From Lysobacter_L cavernae (lineage in GTDB: Bacteria; Pseudomonadota; Gammaproteobacteria; Xanthomonadales; Xanthomonadaceae), in the NCBI RefSeq assembly GCF_042648505.1, contig NZ_JBHRXK010000001.1, positions 620,001 to 684,000 of the forward strand: a stretch of DNA of 64,000 nucleotides, given 5' to 3'. Positions 52,917 to 62,292 of this stretch are shown here, piece by piece; within the stretch, counting starts at the first letter, position 1; the number at the start of each line of letters is the position of its first letter. Under the pieces are notes generated by a model. That model was given only the letters and a program-made list of their open reading frames with translations. It searched no databases and was not told the origin of the DNA. Both the position numbers and the translations under genes were made by a program.

Positions 52917-54299
52917 TCAGGTCTCGCCGGCCACGGTCATGCGCCCGACCAGGATCGAACCGGTGCGCACGTGCGAGCGCGGGTCGACATCGCTGCCCAC
53001 CGCCTCGATCGACTGGAACATGTTGCGCAGATTGCCGGCCACGGTGATGCCGTCGACCGGGTACTGGATCTGGCCGTCCTCGATCCAGAAGCCGGCGGCG
53101 CCGCGCGAGTAGTCGCCGGTGACGGTATTGACGCCCTGCCCCATCAGCTCGGTGACCAGCAGACCGCGGCCCATGCCGGCCAGCATCGCCTCGAAGTCTC
53201 CGGCGTTGGCCTCGACCTGCAGGTTGTGCACGCCACCGGCGTTGGCGGTGGTTTGCAGGCCGAGCTTGCGCGCCGAATAGCTGCCCAGGATGTAACGCTG
53301 CAGCACGCCGCCCTTGACCAGCGGCGACTCGCGCGTGGCCACGCCTTCGGCGTCGAACGAGCTGGAGCGGAAACCGCGCGACAGGAACGGCAACTCGTCG
53401 ATCGCGAACCAGTCCGGGAACAGCTGCGTGCCGGCGGAATCGAGCAGGAAGCTGGCGCGGCGGTACAGCGCGCCACCGGACACCGCGCCGAGCAGGTGGC
53501 CGACCAGCGAACGCGCCATCTCGGCGGCGAACAGCACCGGGTACTCGCCGGTGGCGATCTGCCGCGGCGCCAGACGCGAGGCGGCACGCTGCGCGGCCTT
53601 GCGGCCGATGGCCGCGGCCGGTTCCAGATCGTCGGCCGCCAGCGCGATGCTGTACCAGCCGTCGCGCTGCATGGCGTCGCCACGGCCGGCGATCAGCGCG
53701 CAGCCGAGGCTGTGCTGGGTGCTGCGCTCGTGGCCGATGAAGCCGTGCGAGTTGGCGTAGACGCCGATGCTCTCGCCGGTGCCGACCGAGGCCCCGTCGG
53801 AGTTCTCGATGCGGGCGTCGGACTCGCGCCCGGCCTGTTCGCAGGCCAGGGCGAGGTCGATCGCGCGGTCGGCGTCGATCACCCAGGGATGCCAGCTGTC
53901 GAACTCGCGCAGGTCGCGGGCCATCAGCTCGGCCTCGGCCAGGCCGGCGGCGGCATCGTGCTCGGTGTGGCGCGCGATCGCGCAGGCCTGCTCGACGGTG
54001 GCATCGAGGCTGTCCTCGCGCAGGTCGGCGGTGCTGGCACTGCCCTTGCGCTGGCCGAAGTAGACGGTGACGGCAATGCCGCGGTCGCGGGTCGACTCGA
54101 CCGTCTCGACCTCGCCCATGCGCACGTTGACGCTGAGCCCGGATTCCTCCGAGCACGACACTTCGGCCTGGCTGGCGCCGTGGGCGCGGCAACGCTCCAG
54201 CAGGCGCTGCGACAGCCCGGTGAGCGCGTCGAGGCGGGCGTGGCTGTCGCCGAGCGAGGCGGCGTAGGCGGGCGTGTTTTGGGGAGCGATCTGGCTCAA
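52917..54299 (-). CDS. pmbA: Metalloprotease PmbA (TldE)
   Basis: Partner of TldD in the TldD/E protease, which in E. coli matures microcin B17 and degrades CcdA. The 460 aa match PmbA length: SCSEESGLSVNVRMGEVETVES near the start, GVYANSHGFIGHERSTQHS, and the C-terminal GAAGFWIEDGQIQYPVDGITVAGNLRNMF. As expected for TldE it lacks the HExxxH site. The start is TTG 54299 with AAGGA upstream. darP diverges from it. Confidence 0.95.
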   Translation of the reverse strand: MSQIAPQNTPAYAASLGDSHARLDALTGLSQRLLERCRAHGASQAEVSCSEESGLSVNVRMGEVETVESTRDRGIAVTVYFGQRKGSASTADLREDSLDATVEQACAIARHTEHDAAAGLAEAELMARDLREFDSWHPWVIDADRAIDLALACEQAGRESDARIENSDGASVGTGESIGVYANSHGFIGHERSTQHSLGCALIAGRGDAMQRDGWYSIALAADDLEPAAAIGRKAAQRAASRLAPRQIATGEYPVLFAAEMARSLVGHLLGAVSGGALYRRASFLLDSAGTQLFPDWFAIDELPFLSRGFRSSSFDAEGVATRESPLVKGGVLQRYILGSYSARKLGLQTTANAGGVHNLQVEANAGDFEAMLAGMGRGLLVTELMGQGVNTVTGDYSRGAAGFWIEDGQIQYPVDGITVAGNLRNMFQSIEAVGSDVDPRSHVRTGSILVGRMTVAGET

Positions 54300-54309
54300 T
54301 GGCTTATCC

Positions 54310-54410
54310 TTGTTGCTGTCATCCCGAGGCTGAAGGCCGAGGGATCTGTTTTTGACTTTACCCGCGCGTGGCGACCAGCAGGTTCCTCGCTGCGCCCGGA
54401 ATGACGGCGG
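54310..54410. repeat. Dispersed-type intergenic repeat between pmbA and darP
   Basis: The segment contains CTGTCATCCCGAGGCTGAAG at 54316-54335 and CGCTGCGCCCGGAATGACGG at 54392-54411, whose ends (GTCATCCCG and CGGAATGAC) are imperfectly inverted. It is the kind of sequence found in many copies in intergenic DNA. It leaves little room for a classic promoter of either gene. Confidence 0.5.
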
Positions 54411-54421
54411 AAAGCAAGCTT

Positions 54422-54976
54422 ATGCGTGGTAGAGACGAAGAAACCGGCGAATTTTTCAGCTCCAGCCGCAGCCAGAACCGGCGCGATGCGCTGGAGGTGC
54501 TGGCGCTGGGCGAGAAGCTGGTGGCGCTGACCGAGGCGCAGCTGGCCAAGCTGCCCGTGCCCGAATCGCTGCTGCCGCACATCCGCGAGTGCAAGCGCAT
54601 CACCGCGCATGTCGCGCACAAGCGGCAGCTGGCGTTCCTGGCCAAGCAGATTCGGCGCGAGGATGAAGACGTCCTGGACGTGCTGCGCGATGCGCTCGAC
54701 GAGAAGGGCGATGCCGCGCGGCGCGAAGTCGCGGCGATGCACCGCGTCGAGGCCTGGCGCGAGCGCCTGCTCGCCGATGGTGACGCGGCCCTGGCCGAAC
54801 TGCTCGACACCCACCCGGACGCGGACCGTCAACAGCTGCGACAGCTGGTGCGCAACGCGCTGGAAGAACGCAAGCGCAACAAGCCGCCGCGGGCTTACCG
54901 CGAGCTGTACCGCGTGCTGCGGGAGTTGATGCTGGGTGGTGGCGAAAGCGAAAACGACAGCGAGGACGCACTTTAG
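54422..54976 (+). CDS. darP: Ribosome biogenesis factor DarP (YjgA, DUF615)
   Basis: 184 aa. RSQNRRDALEVLALGEKLVALTEAQL and ITAHVAHKRQLAFLAKQIRRED are typical of YjgA/DarP, which binds late 50S particles. The start MRGRDEETGEFFSSSRSQNRR at 54422 is preferred to an in-frame ATG at 54368 that would translate the repeat. pmbA-yjgA divergence is conserved in gammaproteobacteria. Confidence 0.93.
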   Translation: MRGRDEETGEFFSSSRSQNRRDALEVLALGEKLVALTEAQLAKLPVPESLLPHIRECKRITAHVAHKRQLAFLAKQIRREDEDVLDVLRDALDEKGDAARREVAAMHRVEAWRERLLADGDAALAELLDTHPDADRQQLRQLVRNALEERKRNKPPRAYRELYRVLRELMLGGGESENDSEDAL

Positions 54977-55084
54977 CCCCTCTCCCCTCGGCGCCCGAAG
55001 GGTGTCCAGAGGTGAGAGTGGTTGGGGTGAGGGTCGGCGAAGCATCAGTCTTCACACTGTCAGTGCAGCAATGCGCTGCGCCAC

Positions 55085-55207
55085 ATTCCACCCCTGCAGC
55101 TCCGTCCACCCTCACCCGCCCTTCGGGCACCTTCTCCCGAAGGGAGAAGGAAAGGCGAGATTCCACCGTTGCAGCTCCGTCCGCCCTCATCCGCCCTTCG
55201 AGCACCT
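55085..55207. repeat. Imperfect tandem repeat, period 75 bp
   Basis: About 47 bp beginning ATTCCACCCCTGCAGCTCCG (55085-55131) recur at 55160-55207 with a few changes, separated by CTTCTCCCGAAGGGAGAAGG (a hairpin, 55131-55150). The region 54977-55314 as a whole has no gene and consists of such repeats. Confidence 0.6.
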
Positions 55208-55220
55208 CGCTATGCGCCCG

Positions 55221-55270
55221 GCCCGAGCCATTGGCTCGGGCGCTCATCCGCACGCGCGCCAATGGCGCGC
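55221..55270. repeat. Two tandem mini-hairpins with CCATTGG/CCAATGG centres
   Basis: GCCCGAGCC-ATT-GGCTCGGGC (55221-55241) and GCGCGCC-AAT-GGCGCGC (55254-55270). Both are perfect stems with 3-nt loops, and the centres are reverse complements. They resemble REP-type paired palindromes. Confidence 0.6.
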
Positions 55271-55314
55271 AAGCAGTGCGGCGTCGCCCCACTGGGAGAA
55301 GGGAACATTCAGCC

Positions 55315-56772
55315 TCACGCCTGCGTACCGCCCACGGTCAGCTGATCGATCAGCAGCGACGGCTGACCGACGCCGACCGGCACGCTCTGCCCGTCCTTGC
55401 CGCACACGCCGACGCCTTCGTCCAGGGCCAGGTCGTGGCCGATCATCTTCACCCGTTGCATCGTCTCCGGGCCGTTGCCGATCAGGGTCGCGCCCTTGAC
55501 CGGCGCGGTGACCTTGCCATCCTCGATCAGATACGCCTCGGTCGCCGAGAACACGTACTTGCCGGACGTGATGTCGACCTGGCCGCCGCCGAAGTTGACC
55601 GCATACAGGCCCTTCTTGATCGAGCGGATCATCTCTTCCGGGTCGTGTTGTCCGGCCAGCATGTAGGTATTGGTCATGCGCGGCATCGGCAGGTGCGCGA
55701 ACGACTCGCGGCGGCCGTTGCCGGTCGGCGCCATACCCATCAGGCGCGCGTTGAGCGTGTCCTGCATGTAGCCGACGAGGACACCGTCCTCGATCAAGGT
55801 GGTGCAGCTGGTCGGCGTGCCCTCGTCGTCGACGTTGAGCGAGCCGCGCCGGCCCGGCAGGGTGCCGTCATCGACGATGGTGACGCCCTTTGATGCCACG
55901 CGCTGGCCCATGCGGCCGGCGTAGGTCGAGGTGCCCTTGCGGTTGAAATCGCCTTCCAGGCCGTGGCCGACCGCCTCGTGCAGCAGCACGCCGGGCCAGC
56001 CACTGCCGAGCACTACAGGCATCACCCCGGCGGGTGCATCGATCGCATCTAGATTGACCAAGGCCTGGCGCAGCGCCTCGCGCGCGAACTGCTCGGGCTT
56101 GTCGCCGTCGAGCAACTGCGCATAACTGTAGCGGCCGCCGCCACCGGAATAGCCGCTCTCGCGGCGACCGTTCTGCTCGACGATCACCTGCACGTTGAGC
56201 CGCACCAGCGGACGCACGTCGGCGGCGAGCACGCCGTCGCTGCGCGCGACCAGCACGGTGTCGACGCCGCCGGACAGGCTCACCATCACCTGCTGCACGC
56301 GCGGATCGGCGGCGCGCAACAGCTTGTCGATGCGGCGCAGCGCCTCGACCTTGGCCTCGTTGGCGTAGCCGTCGATGGGGTCTTCGGCCGGATACAGCGA
56401 GCGGCCGCCGCCGCGCACCAGTGCGTGCGGGGCCTGGCTTGAACCGTCACGGGCAGCCATGCCTTTTGAAATCGTGCGCGCCGACTTCGACGCCGCCAGC
56501 AGTGCCGGCGTGTTGATCTCGTCGGAATAGGCGAAGCCGGTCTTCTCGCCGCTGATCGCGCGCACGCCTACGCCCTGCTCGATCGAATGCGCGCCGTCCT
56601 TGACGATGCCGTCCTCGACCGTCCAGCTCTCGCGGCGGGCGTGCTGGAAGTACAGGTCGCCAAAGTCCACGCCCGGGCCGAGCAGCGTGCCGAAGGTGCG
56701 TTCGAGGCCACCGGCATCGAGCCCGGCGGGCAGCAGCAGGCGGGATTCGGCGATCTGGATGGGCAGGGTCAT
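55315..56772 (-). CDS. tldD: Metalloprotease TldD
   Basis: Catalytic subunit of the TldD/E zinc protease. The 485 aa show H265-E266-AVG-H270 in LLHEAVGHGLEGDFNRKG, and the later Cys in GVCGKDGQSVPVG as a further zinc ligand. YxGRMGQRVASKGVTIVDDG and SGGGGRYSYAQ are family regions. ATG 56772. It follows yhdP, as in E. coli (rng-yhdP-tldD). Confidence 0.97.
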   Translation of the reverse strand: MTLPIQIAESRLLLPAGLDAGGLERTFGTLLGPGVDFGDLYFQHARRESWTVEDGIVKDGAHSIEQGVGVRAISGEKTGFAYSDEINTPALLAASKSARTISKGMAARDGSSQAPHALVRGGGRSLYPAEDPIDGYANEAKVEALRRIDKLLRAADPRVQQVMVSLSGGVDTVLVARSDGVLAADVRPLVRLNVQVIVEQNGRRESGYSGGGGRYSYAQLLDGDKPEQFAREALRQALVNLDAIDAPAGVMPVVLGSGWPGVLLHEAVGHGLEGDFNRKGTSTYAGRMGQRVASKGVTIVDDGTLPGRRGSLNVDDEGTPTSCTTLIEDGVLVGYMQDTLNARLMGMAPTGNGRRESFAHLPMPRMTNTYMLAGQHDPEEMIRSIKKGLYAVNFGGGQVDITSGKYVFSATEAYLIEDGKVTAPVKGATLIGNGPETMQRVKMIGHDLALDEGVGVCGKDGQSVPVGVGQPSLLIDQLTVGGTQA

Positions 56773-56847
56773 CGGCGGGTCATTCCAAAAAAGTAGGCTT
56801 TACGGCCCATTACATGCGGCCGGGCGCGCGGTGGTTCAACCGGGAGG

Positions 56848-59800
56848 TCAGCCGGCTCCCGGCGGGGCCCGGGCCGAGACGCGGCTTTGCTCGCTGCCGA
56901 TCACCTCGACCTTGGGCTCCTTCCAGGGGCCGGTGACGCGGTAGGTCTTGGCGGCCAGCTGGCCCAGCGGCTTCTGCAGCACCGCATTGGCGGCCGCGCC
57001 GATCGCCGCGCCGACCGGGCCGCCGGCGATCGCGCCGGCCACCGTCAGCAGGTTGCCGGCCTTGGGCCGCACCTCGATGGTCTGGTCGAAGCTCTGGCTG
57101 CGCAGGTTGGCGCTGCCGCGGATGCTGATCGCCGCGGCCGGGCCGTCGATGCTGAGGTTGTCGCTGCGCGCGCTGCCACCGGCAAAGCGGATCTGGCCAC
57201 CGGCGCGGTTGAAGGCGAAGCCCTTGGAGAAGAAGTCGCGGAAATCCAGCATCAGCCGTCGCGGCAGCTGGGCCAGGCTGAGCAGGCCGAGCACGCGACC
57301 GGCGCCGGGTTCGATTTCCAGCAGGCGACCGTTGCGGATGTCGGCATCGAGACGGCCGTCCAGCGTGGCGACGTTGAACGCCGCCGGGCTGCCGGCCCAG
57401 CCCGCGTCAAAGTGGATCGAGCCCTCGCCACCGGCCAGCTGTTCGCCGAAGCCGAAACCGGCGAGCAGGCGACCGAAGTTCTCGCTGTCGATCTTGACGT
57501 CGAACTGCGTACGCGCCGCCGTGCCGCGGCCGTGCCAGTCACCGCTCAGGTCGATGCGCTGCTGCTCGGCACGGGTCTGCACCTGCTCGATGCGCATGCC
57601 GGTCGCGGTCGGGCGGGTGCGCAGCTTGGCCACACCCAGTCGGGCGTCGGCAATACGCAGGTCGGCGATGTCGAAGGTCAACGGCGGCACCTTGGCCGGG
57701 TCGAACGCGTCGTCGCCGGCGGCCGCGGTGGTGGGTGCCGCGTCGGCACCGCCCGACTTGGCCGGTCGCCAGTGGAAACGATCGAAGCGACCGGCAATCG
57801 GCGCCCCCTGCCCGGCCGGGATCAGTAAAGCGCCGTTCAAGGCCGCGCCTTCGGCCTGCACCGCGGTCGCGCCCTGTGCGGCCGGCACCACCACCACGCG
57901 GGTGTCGGCGAACGCGCCACCGAGCAGGTTGAGGTGCTGCGCGGTCACATCGATGCGCTGCAGCGGCAGGCCACCACCGCTGCCACCGTGGGTCAGGGCG
58001 ATCCAGTCGATCGCGTCGAGCGCGTCGGCGTGGCCGCTGGCGACCAGGCCGTGCACCGGCGGCGCCTCGTCGACGCGCTGCGCGCCCAGGGCGATGCGCA
58101 CGCCGGTCTGGCCGTTGCCGCTGCGCGCGCGCACGGCGATGCGCTGGCCGAGGTTGACGCGGATATCGCCGCTGCCCATCGGCAGTGGCGTTTCGATCGT
58201 CGCGGCCAGTGACTCACCGGCCGACTTGCGCAGCGGCCGCGGCAACGTCAACGCCGTACCGACCAGGTTCGATTGCAGTTGCAGCAGGGTCGGCCCGGCC
58301 TGGCCGGCCGCGGCCTTCGGGATCGCGATTCCGATCGTCCAGGGCGAGCGGCCGTCGAGGTAGGGCTTCAGCCACGCCAGCTCCGGCGCGCGGTCGATCA
58401 GCTCGCTCGCGGCCAGGGTCGCCTCGAGCCCGCCCTCGAACGCGTGATCGCGATCGCGCACGAAATCGTTACCCGCACGCAGCGACAGCCGCCCCGGCTG
58501 GCCGTTGTAGCGCACACGCAGATCATCGGCGCGGAACCCGCCGCGGGCGTACTCGGCGCGGCCGTTGACCTGATCGAAAGCCAGCTTCCAACGCGGGTCG
58601 GCGAGCTTGGCGTCCTTGAGCTCGACACTACCGGCGATGGTGGTGACGGCGCCGGGACGCAGCGGCAGGTCCATGCCGAAACCGACCTGGGCGGCGCCGC
58701 TGGCGCTGAGCTGCTTCAGGGTCTCGGCGTGCTCCTTCTGCAGCGGGCTCTGCCGCAGCAGCGCGAGCAGCTGCGTGGCATCAGCGGCGCCTTGCGCCTG
58801 CACGACCAGCGCGCCGCCCTTGTAGTGATCGACGGCCGCGTGCACCTGCGGCACCTCGACCCCGGCCAGCCGGCCGTGGCCGTCGACGCTGAAACCATCG
58901 GCGATGAAGGCGACATCGGCATCGATCGCGTCCATCGCCGGCCAATCGCGCTGGAACTTGATGATCGCCTGGCTCAGTTGCGCGGTGGCCTCGAAGCGGC
59001 CGTTGCGGTCGCGGAACGGCCAGTCGTCAAGATCGCCCGAGACGATCGCGTGGCCGTTGCGGAGTTGGCCGCCGATCAACGCGTGGTCCAGCCACTGGAC
59101 CACGTTGGCCGACATCCGGTGGCGGACCCAGAAGCCCTTGGCGACCGGTAGCGCGGCCTCATCGATGTCGGCGGCGAGGTCGATCCGCGGCCGCGAGCCG
59201 TCGCCCTGCCACCACAGGCCGCCGCGCGCGTGCACGCCGAAGCCGTCGCCCTTGATCCGCAGCGCCGGCGTACCAACGCGCCAACCACCGCCTTCGCGCC
59301 AGCCGCTGACCGTGCCTTGCAACGCCACCGCGTGGCTCACGCCGAAACCGCGGGGCCAGTCGAAACGCAGCTTTGAAGCCGGATCGAACTGCAGGCTGAA
59401 ACCGTCGGCGTCACCGTCGAACTCGCCCCCCAGACCTTGCAGACCCGGCGAATCACCCACCGCGGCGAAGCCAAACGCGTCGAGACGGGCATGCGCACGC
59501 ATCGCGCCACCGCGTCGGCCGCTGACTTCGATCCGTTGCAGCGCGACATGCGGACGCGTGGTCTGCAGCCATTGCCGCAGCCCCGGCGACAGGCGATCGC
59601 TGAGCGCCGCCACCGCCAGCAGCGGCCCGACATCGATGCGCTCGGCCAGCAAGGCGTAACGCTCGCCGCCGGCAATCACCAGGCCGTCCAGCGATTGCTG
59701 CTGTTCACCGCTGCCGATGCGCAGCGTCGGCGCGTCGACGCGCCAGCCGCCTTCGACCAATCGCCAACGCGCGCGCATTGCGATGTTCTGGAAGGTGACG

Positions 59801-60681
59801 CGCGGGACTTCGGCACGGTTCGCCAGCGGTGCGCCACGCAGGCCGACGCGATCGAGCTGCGCATCCACTGTCACCTGGGCGATGCGATGGCCGCGCAACT
59901 CGGCCCAGGCCTCGGCACGGCCCTGGCCGGACTCGCTGCCGATGCCGGCCAGTTGCGCCAACGGCGCCCACGCGGCCAGGTCGACGCGGCGCGAACCGAC
60001 ATAGGCGCGGCCGTCGCCGCGCTTGCGGTCGAAATCGAGCACGGCGTCGAGCGGCGAAGTCGCGGCGCCGGCCGCGCCGACGCTGGGCCAGGCGCGCACG
60101 CCGGCGCGCACACGGTCGCCGTTGACGCGCAGGCGCAGGTCGATCTTGGGAATGCGGGCGTCGATGCCCAGTTGCGGCGCGAGCACCGCGAGCTTGCCGC
60201 CGATCACCTGCAGTTCGCCGAGCCCTTCCAACGCCGACAGCGGATCACGCTGCGCCGGCTGCTCCTGCCCGGGCAGGCCACGCACTTTCCAGCGGCCGTC
60301 TTCGGCGCGCTCCAGGGTCAGGTCGAGGCCGCGCAGGCGCAGCTCCGAGAACGCATGCCCGGGCAACAGGCCGGCGTACAGCGACACCAGCATCTCGGTG
60401 TCACCAACAGTGAAGGCCTGTGTGCCTTCGCCGACGCGCAGATTGTCCAGCCTCAGCAGTGGTCCGCGCCGGGTCCAGTCGGTCGCGACCCGGTCGAACG
60501 AAACCGGACGCCCGGCGCGTTCGCTCAGCCAGGCCGCGATGCGCTGCGGATTGCTCTCGGCCAGTGGCAGCACCTGACTGGCGATGGCCAGCAGCAGCGC
60601 GACCAGCACCAGCGCGATCGCGGCCGAATAGGCCAGGCCTCGGCGGGCCAGGCGCAGGCGGCGGCGCAGCGGCGTCGGCAT
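56848..60681 (-). CDS. yhdP: YhdP family AsmA-like lipid-transport protein
   Basis: 1277 aa. One N-terminal span (GLAYSAAIALVLVALLLAIA, near residues 16-35), then a very long periplasmic part with DUF3971/AsmA-2 features, for example RPVSFDRVATDWTRRGPLLRL and the C-terminal GAGRVLGLLSLAQLPRRLML and FDQTIEVRPKAGNLL. YhdP in E. coli helps carry phospholipid to the outer membrane. The start is ATG 60681 (MPTPLRRRLRLARRG); a longer frame to 60783 would translate the heptad repeats and is rejected. It sits between rng and tldD. Confidence 0.95.
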   Translation of the reverse strand: MPTPLRRRLRLARRGLAYSAAIALVLVALLLAIASQVLPLAESNPQRIAAWLSERAGRPVSFDRVATDWTRRGPLLRLDNLRVGEGTQAFTVGDTEMLVSLYAGLLPGHAFSELRLRGLDLTLERAEDGRWKVRGLPGQEQPAQRDPLSALEGLGELQVIGGKLAVLAPQLGIDARIPKIDLRLRVNGDRVRAGVRAWPSVGAAGAATSPLDAVLDFDRKRGDGRAYVGSRRVDLAAWAPLAQLAGIGSESGQGRAEAWAELRGHRIAQVTVDAQLDRVGLRGAPLANRAEVPRVTFQNIAMRARWRLVEGGWRVDAPTLRIGSGEQQQSLDGLVIAGGERYALLAERIDVGPLLAVAALSDRLSPGLRQWLQTTRPHVALQRIEVSGRRGGAMRAHARLDAFGFAAVGDSPGLQGLGGEFDGDADGFSLQFDPASKLRFDWPRGFGVSHAVALQGTVSGWREGGGWRVGTPALRIKGDGFGVHARGGLWWQGDGSRPRIDLAADIDEAALPVAKGFWVRHRMSANVVQWLDHALIGGQLRNGHAIVSGDLDDWPFRDRNGRFEATAQLSQAIIKFQRDWPAMDAIDADVAFIADGFSVDGHGRLAGVEVPQVHAAVDHYKGGALVVQAQGAADATQLLALLRQSPLQKEHAETLKQLSASGAAQVGFGMDLPLRPGAVTTIAGSVELKDAKLADPRWKLAFDQVNGRAEYARGGFRADDLRVRYNGQPGRLSLRAGNDFVRDRDHAFEGGLEATLAASELIDRAPELAWLKPYLDGRSPWTIGIAIPKAAAGQAGPTLLQLQSNLVGTALTLPRPLRKSAGESLAATIETPLPMGSGDIRVNLGQRIAVRARSGNGQTGVRIALGAQRVDEAPPVHGLVASGHADALDAIDWIALTHGGSGGGLPLQRIDVTAQHLNLLGGAFADTRVVVVPAAQGATAVQAEGAALNGALLIPAGQGAPIAGRFDRFHWRPAKSGGADAAPTTAAAGDDAFDPAKVPPLTFDIADLRIADARLGVAKLRTRPTATGMRIEQVQTRAEQQRIDLSGDWHGRGTAARTQFDVKIDSENFGRLLAGFGFGEQLAGGEGSIHFDAGWAGSPAAFNVATLDGRLDADIRNGRLLEIEPGAGRVLGLLSLAQLPRRLMLDFRDFFSKGFAFNRAGGQIRFAGGSARSDNLSIDGPAAAISIRGSANLRSQSFDQTIEVRPKAGNLLTVAGAIAGGPVGAAIGAAANAVLQKPLGQLAAKTYRVTGPWKEPKVEVIGSEQSRVSARAPPGAG

Positions 60682-60705
60682 CAGCGCCTCGCTCCGCGTT
60701 GCGCT

Positions 60706-60794
60706 GTGATTCGTGATTCGTGATTCGTGATTCGGGGAAAAAACAGGTTCGCGCCTTCGCTCTTGCCAATCACCAATCCCCAATCACCAATCAC
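60706..60794. repeat. Heptad tandem repeats forming a long imperfect palindrome
   Basis: Four exact GTGATTC copies (60706-60733) are followed after ~33 bp by four CAATCAC-type heptads (60767-60794, one with CCC). The two blocks face each other, so transcripts could fold into a ~28-bp stem with one mismatch per heptad. It fills the rng-yhdP spacer. Confidence 0.7.
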
Positions 60795-60798
60795 GGCC

Positions 60799-62292
60799 TC
60801 AAAGCAGCACGACATCGAACTGCTCCTGCGCATACTGCTCGTCGGGCTGGAAGCGGATCGACTTGGCGAGAAATTCCTCAAGCTCGGCCACCGCCGCCGA
60901 CTCCTCGTCGGTGATGCGCGCGACGACCTTGGGCGAGGCGATCACCAGCAACCGCTGCGCATCGAACTGGCGTACCTGGCGGACGATGTCGCGGAAGATC
61001 TCATAGGTCACGGTCTCCGGCGTCTTCAGCGTGCCGCGGCCGCCGCACTCGTGGCAGGGCTCGCTCAGCTGCCGCTCCAGGCTCTCGGTGGTGCGCTTGC
61101 GCGTCATCTCGACCAGACCCAGCGGCGAGAACTCGTAGACCGTGGTCTTGGCGTGGTCGCGTGCCAGGGCTTTTTCGAGCTGGCGCAGCACCTGGCGCTT
61201 GTGCTCGGCATCGGTCATGTCGATGAAGTCGATGATGATGATGCCGCCCAGGTTGCGCAGGCGCAGTTGCCGCGCGACCGATTGCGCCGCCTCCAGGTTG
61301 GTGCGGTACACCGTTTCCTCGAGGTTGCGCTGGCCGAGGAACGAGCCGGTGTTGATGTCGACCGTGGTCATCGCCTCGGTCTGGTCGATGACGAGATAAC
61401 CGCCGGACTTGAGCGGCACCTGCTTGTCGAGCGCGCGCTGGATCTCATCCTCGACGCCGTACAGGTCGAAGATCGGTCGCGCGCCGGTGTAATGCTCGAT
61501 CTTCTCGTCGAGCCCGGGCATGTACTGCGCGGCGAACGTGCGCAGCCGCTCGCAGGTCTCGCGCGAGTCGACCTTGACCTTCTCCACGTCCTTGCGCATC
61601 AGGTCACGCACCGCGCGCAGCGGCAGGCTCAGGTCCTCGTAGACTCGCTCGCCGACGCGGGCGTTCTTCGAGCGCTCCTCGATCAGTGCCCAGACGCGGC
61701 TCAGGTAGGTCACGTCCTCGGCCAGCGCTTCCTCGGGCTGGCCCTCGGCGTTGGTGCGCACGATGTAGCCCTGGTGGGCGCCGCTGGGCGCCAGCGCGGT
61801 CACGTGGGTCTTCAGGCGCACGCGCTCGGCCTCGTCCTCGATGCGCGCCGACACGCCGACCACGCGCGTGCGCGGCAACAGCACCAGATAGCGCGAGGGA
61901 ATGCTGAGCTGGGTGGTCAGGCGCGCGCCCTTGCTGCCGATCGGGTCCTTGACCACCTGCACGATGATCTCCTGGCCCTCGCGCAGCAGCTCGGCGATCG
62001 GCCGGGTCGGGGCCGGCGGCAGTGGGGCCTCTTCGCCGGCGTTCTCGCCTTCGGCGACCGGGGTCGGCTTGATGATGTCGGCGGCGTGCAGGAACGCGGC
62101 ACGCTCCAGGCCGATCTCGACGAAGGCCGCCTGCATGCCCGGCATTACCCGCTGCACCCGGCCCTTGTAGATGTTGCCGACCACGCCACGGCGCCATCCG
62201 CGTTCGATGTGCAGCTCCTGCAGCATGCCGTTTTCGACCACCGCGACACGGGTCTCGCGCGGGGTGACGTTGACCAGGATCTCCTCGGTCAT
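60799..62292 (-). CDS. rng: Ribonuclease G
   Basis: Matures 16S rRNA 5' ends and degrades some mRNAs. The 497 aa have an S1 domain (IYKGRVQRVMPGMQAAFVEIGLER), the DNase I-like catalytic part with VDINTGSFLG and IIIIDFIDM (Mg2+ Asp pair), and the zinc link PCHECGGRGT. The ATG overlaps the maf stop (ATGA). maf-rng-yhdP-tldD order matches E. coli. Confidence 0.97.
   Translation of the reverse strand: MTEEILVNVTPRETRVAVVENGMLQELHIERGWRRGVVGNIYKGRVQRVMPGMQAAFVEIGLERAAFLHAADIIKPTPVAEGENAGEEAPLPPAPTRPIAELLREGQEIIVQVVKDPIGSKGARLTTQLSIPSRYLVLLPRTRVVGVSARIEDEAERVRLKTHVTALAPSGAHQGYIVRTNAEGQPEEALAEDVTYLSRVWALIEERSKNARVGERVYEDLSLPLRAVRDLMRKDVEKVKVDSRETCERLRTFAAQYMPGLDEKIEHYTGARPIFDLYGVEDEIQRALDKQVPLKSGGYLVIDQTEAMTTVDINTGSFLGQRNLEETVYRTNLEAAQSVARQLRLRNLGGIIIIDFIDMTDAEHKRQVLRQLEKALARDHAKTTVYEFSPLGLVEMTRKRTTESLERQLSEPCHECGGRGTLKTPETVTYEIFRDIVRQVRQFDAQRLLVIASPKVVARITDEESAAVAELEEFLAKSIRFQPDEQYAQEQFDVVLL

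Noticed and set aside
54977..55314. Protein-coding gene in the darP-tldD spacer
   Set aside because: Open frames there span direct repeats and hairpins and differ in frame between repeat copies.
60682..60783. Upstream extension of yhdP
   Set aside because: Would translate the heptad repeats; the membrane-span start at 60681 is the natural one.
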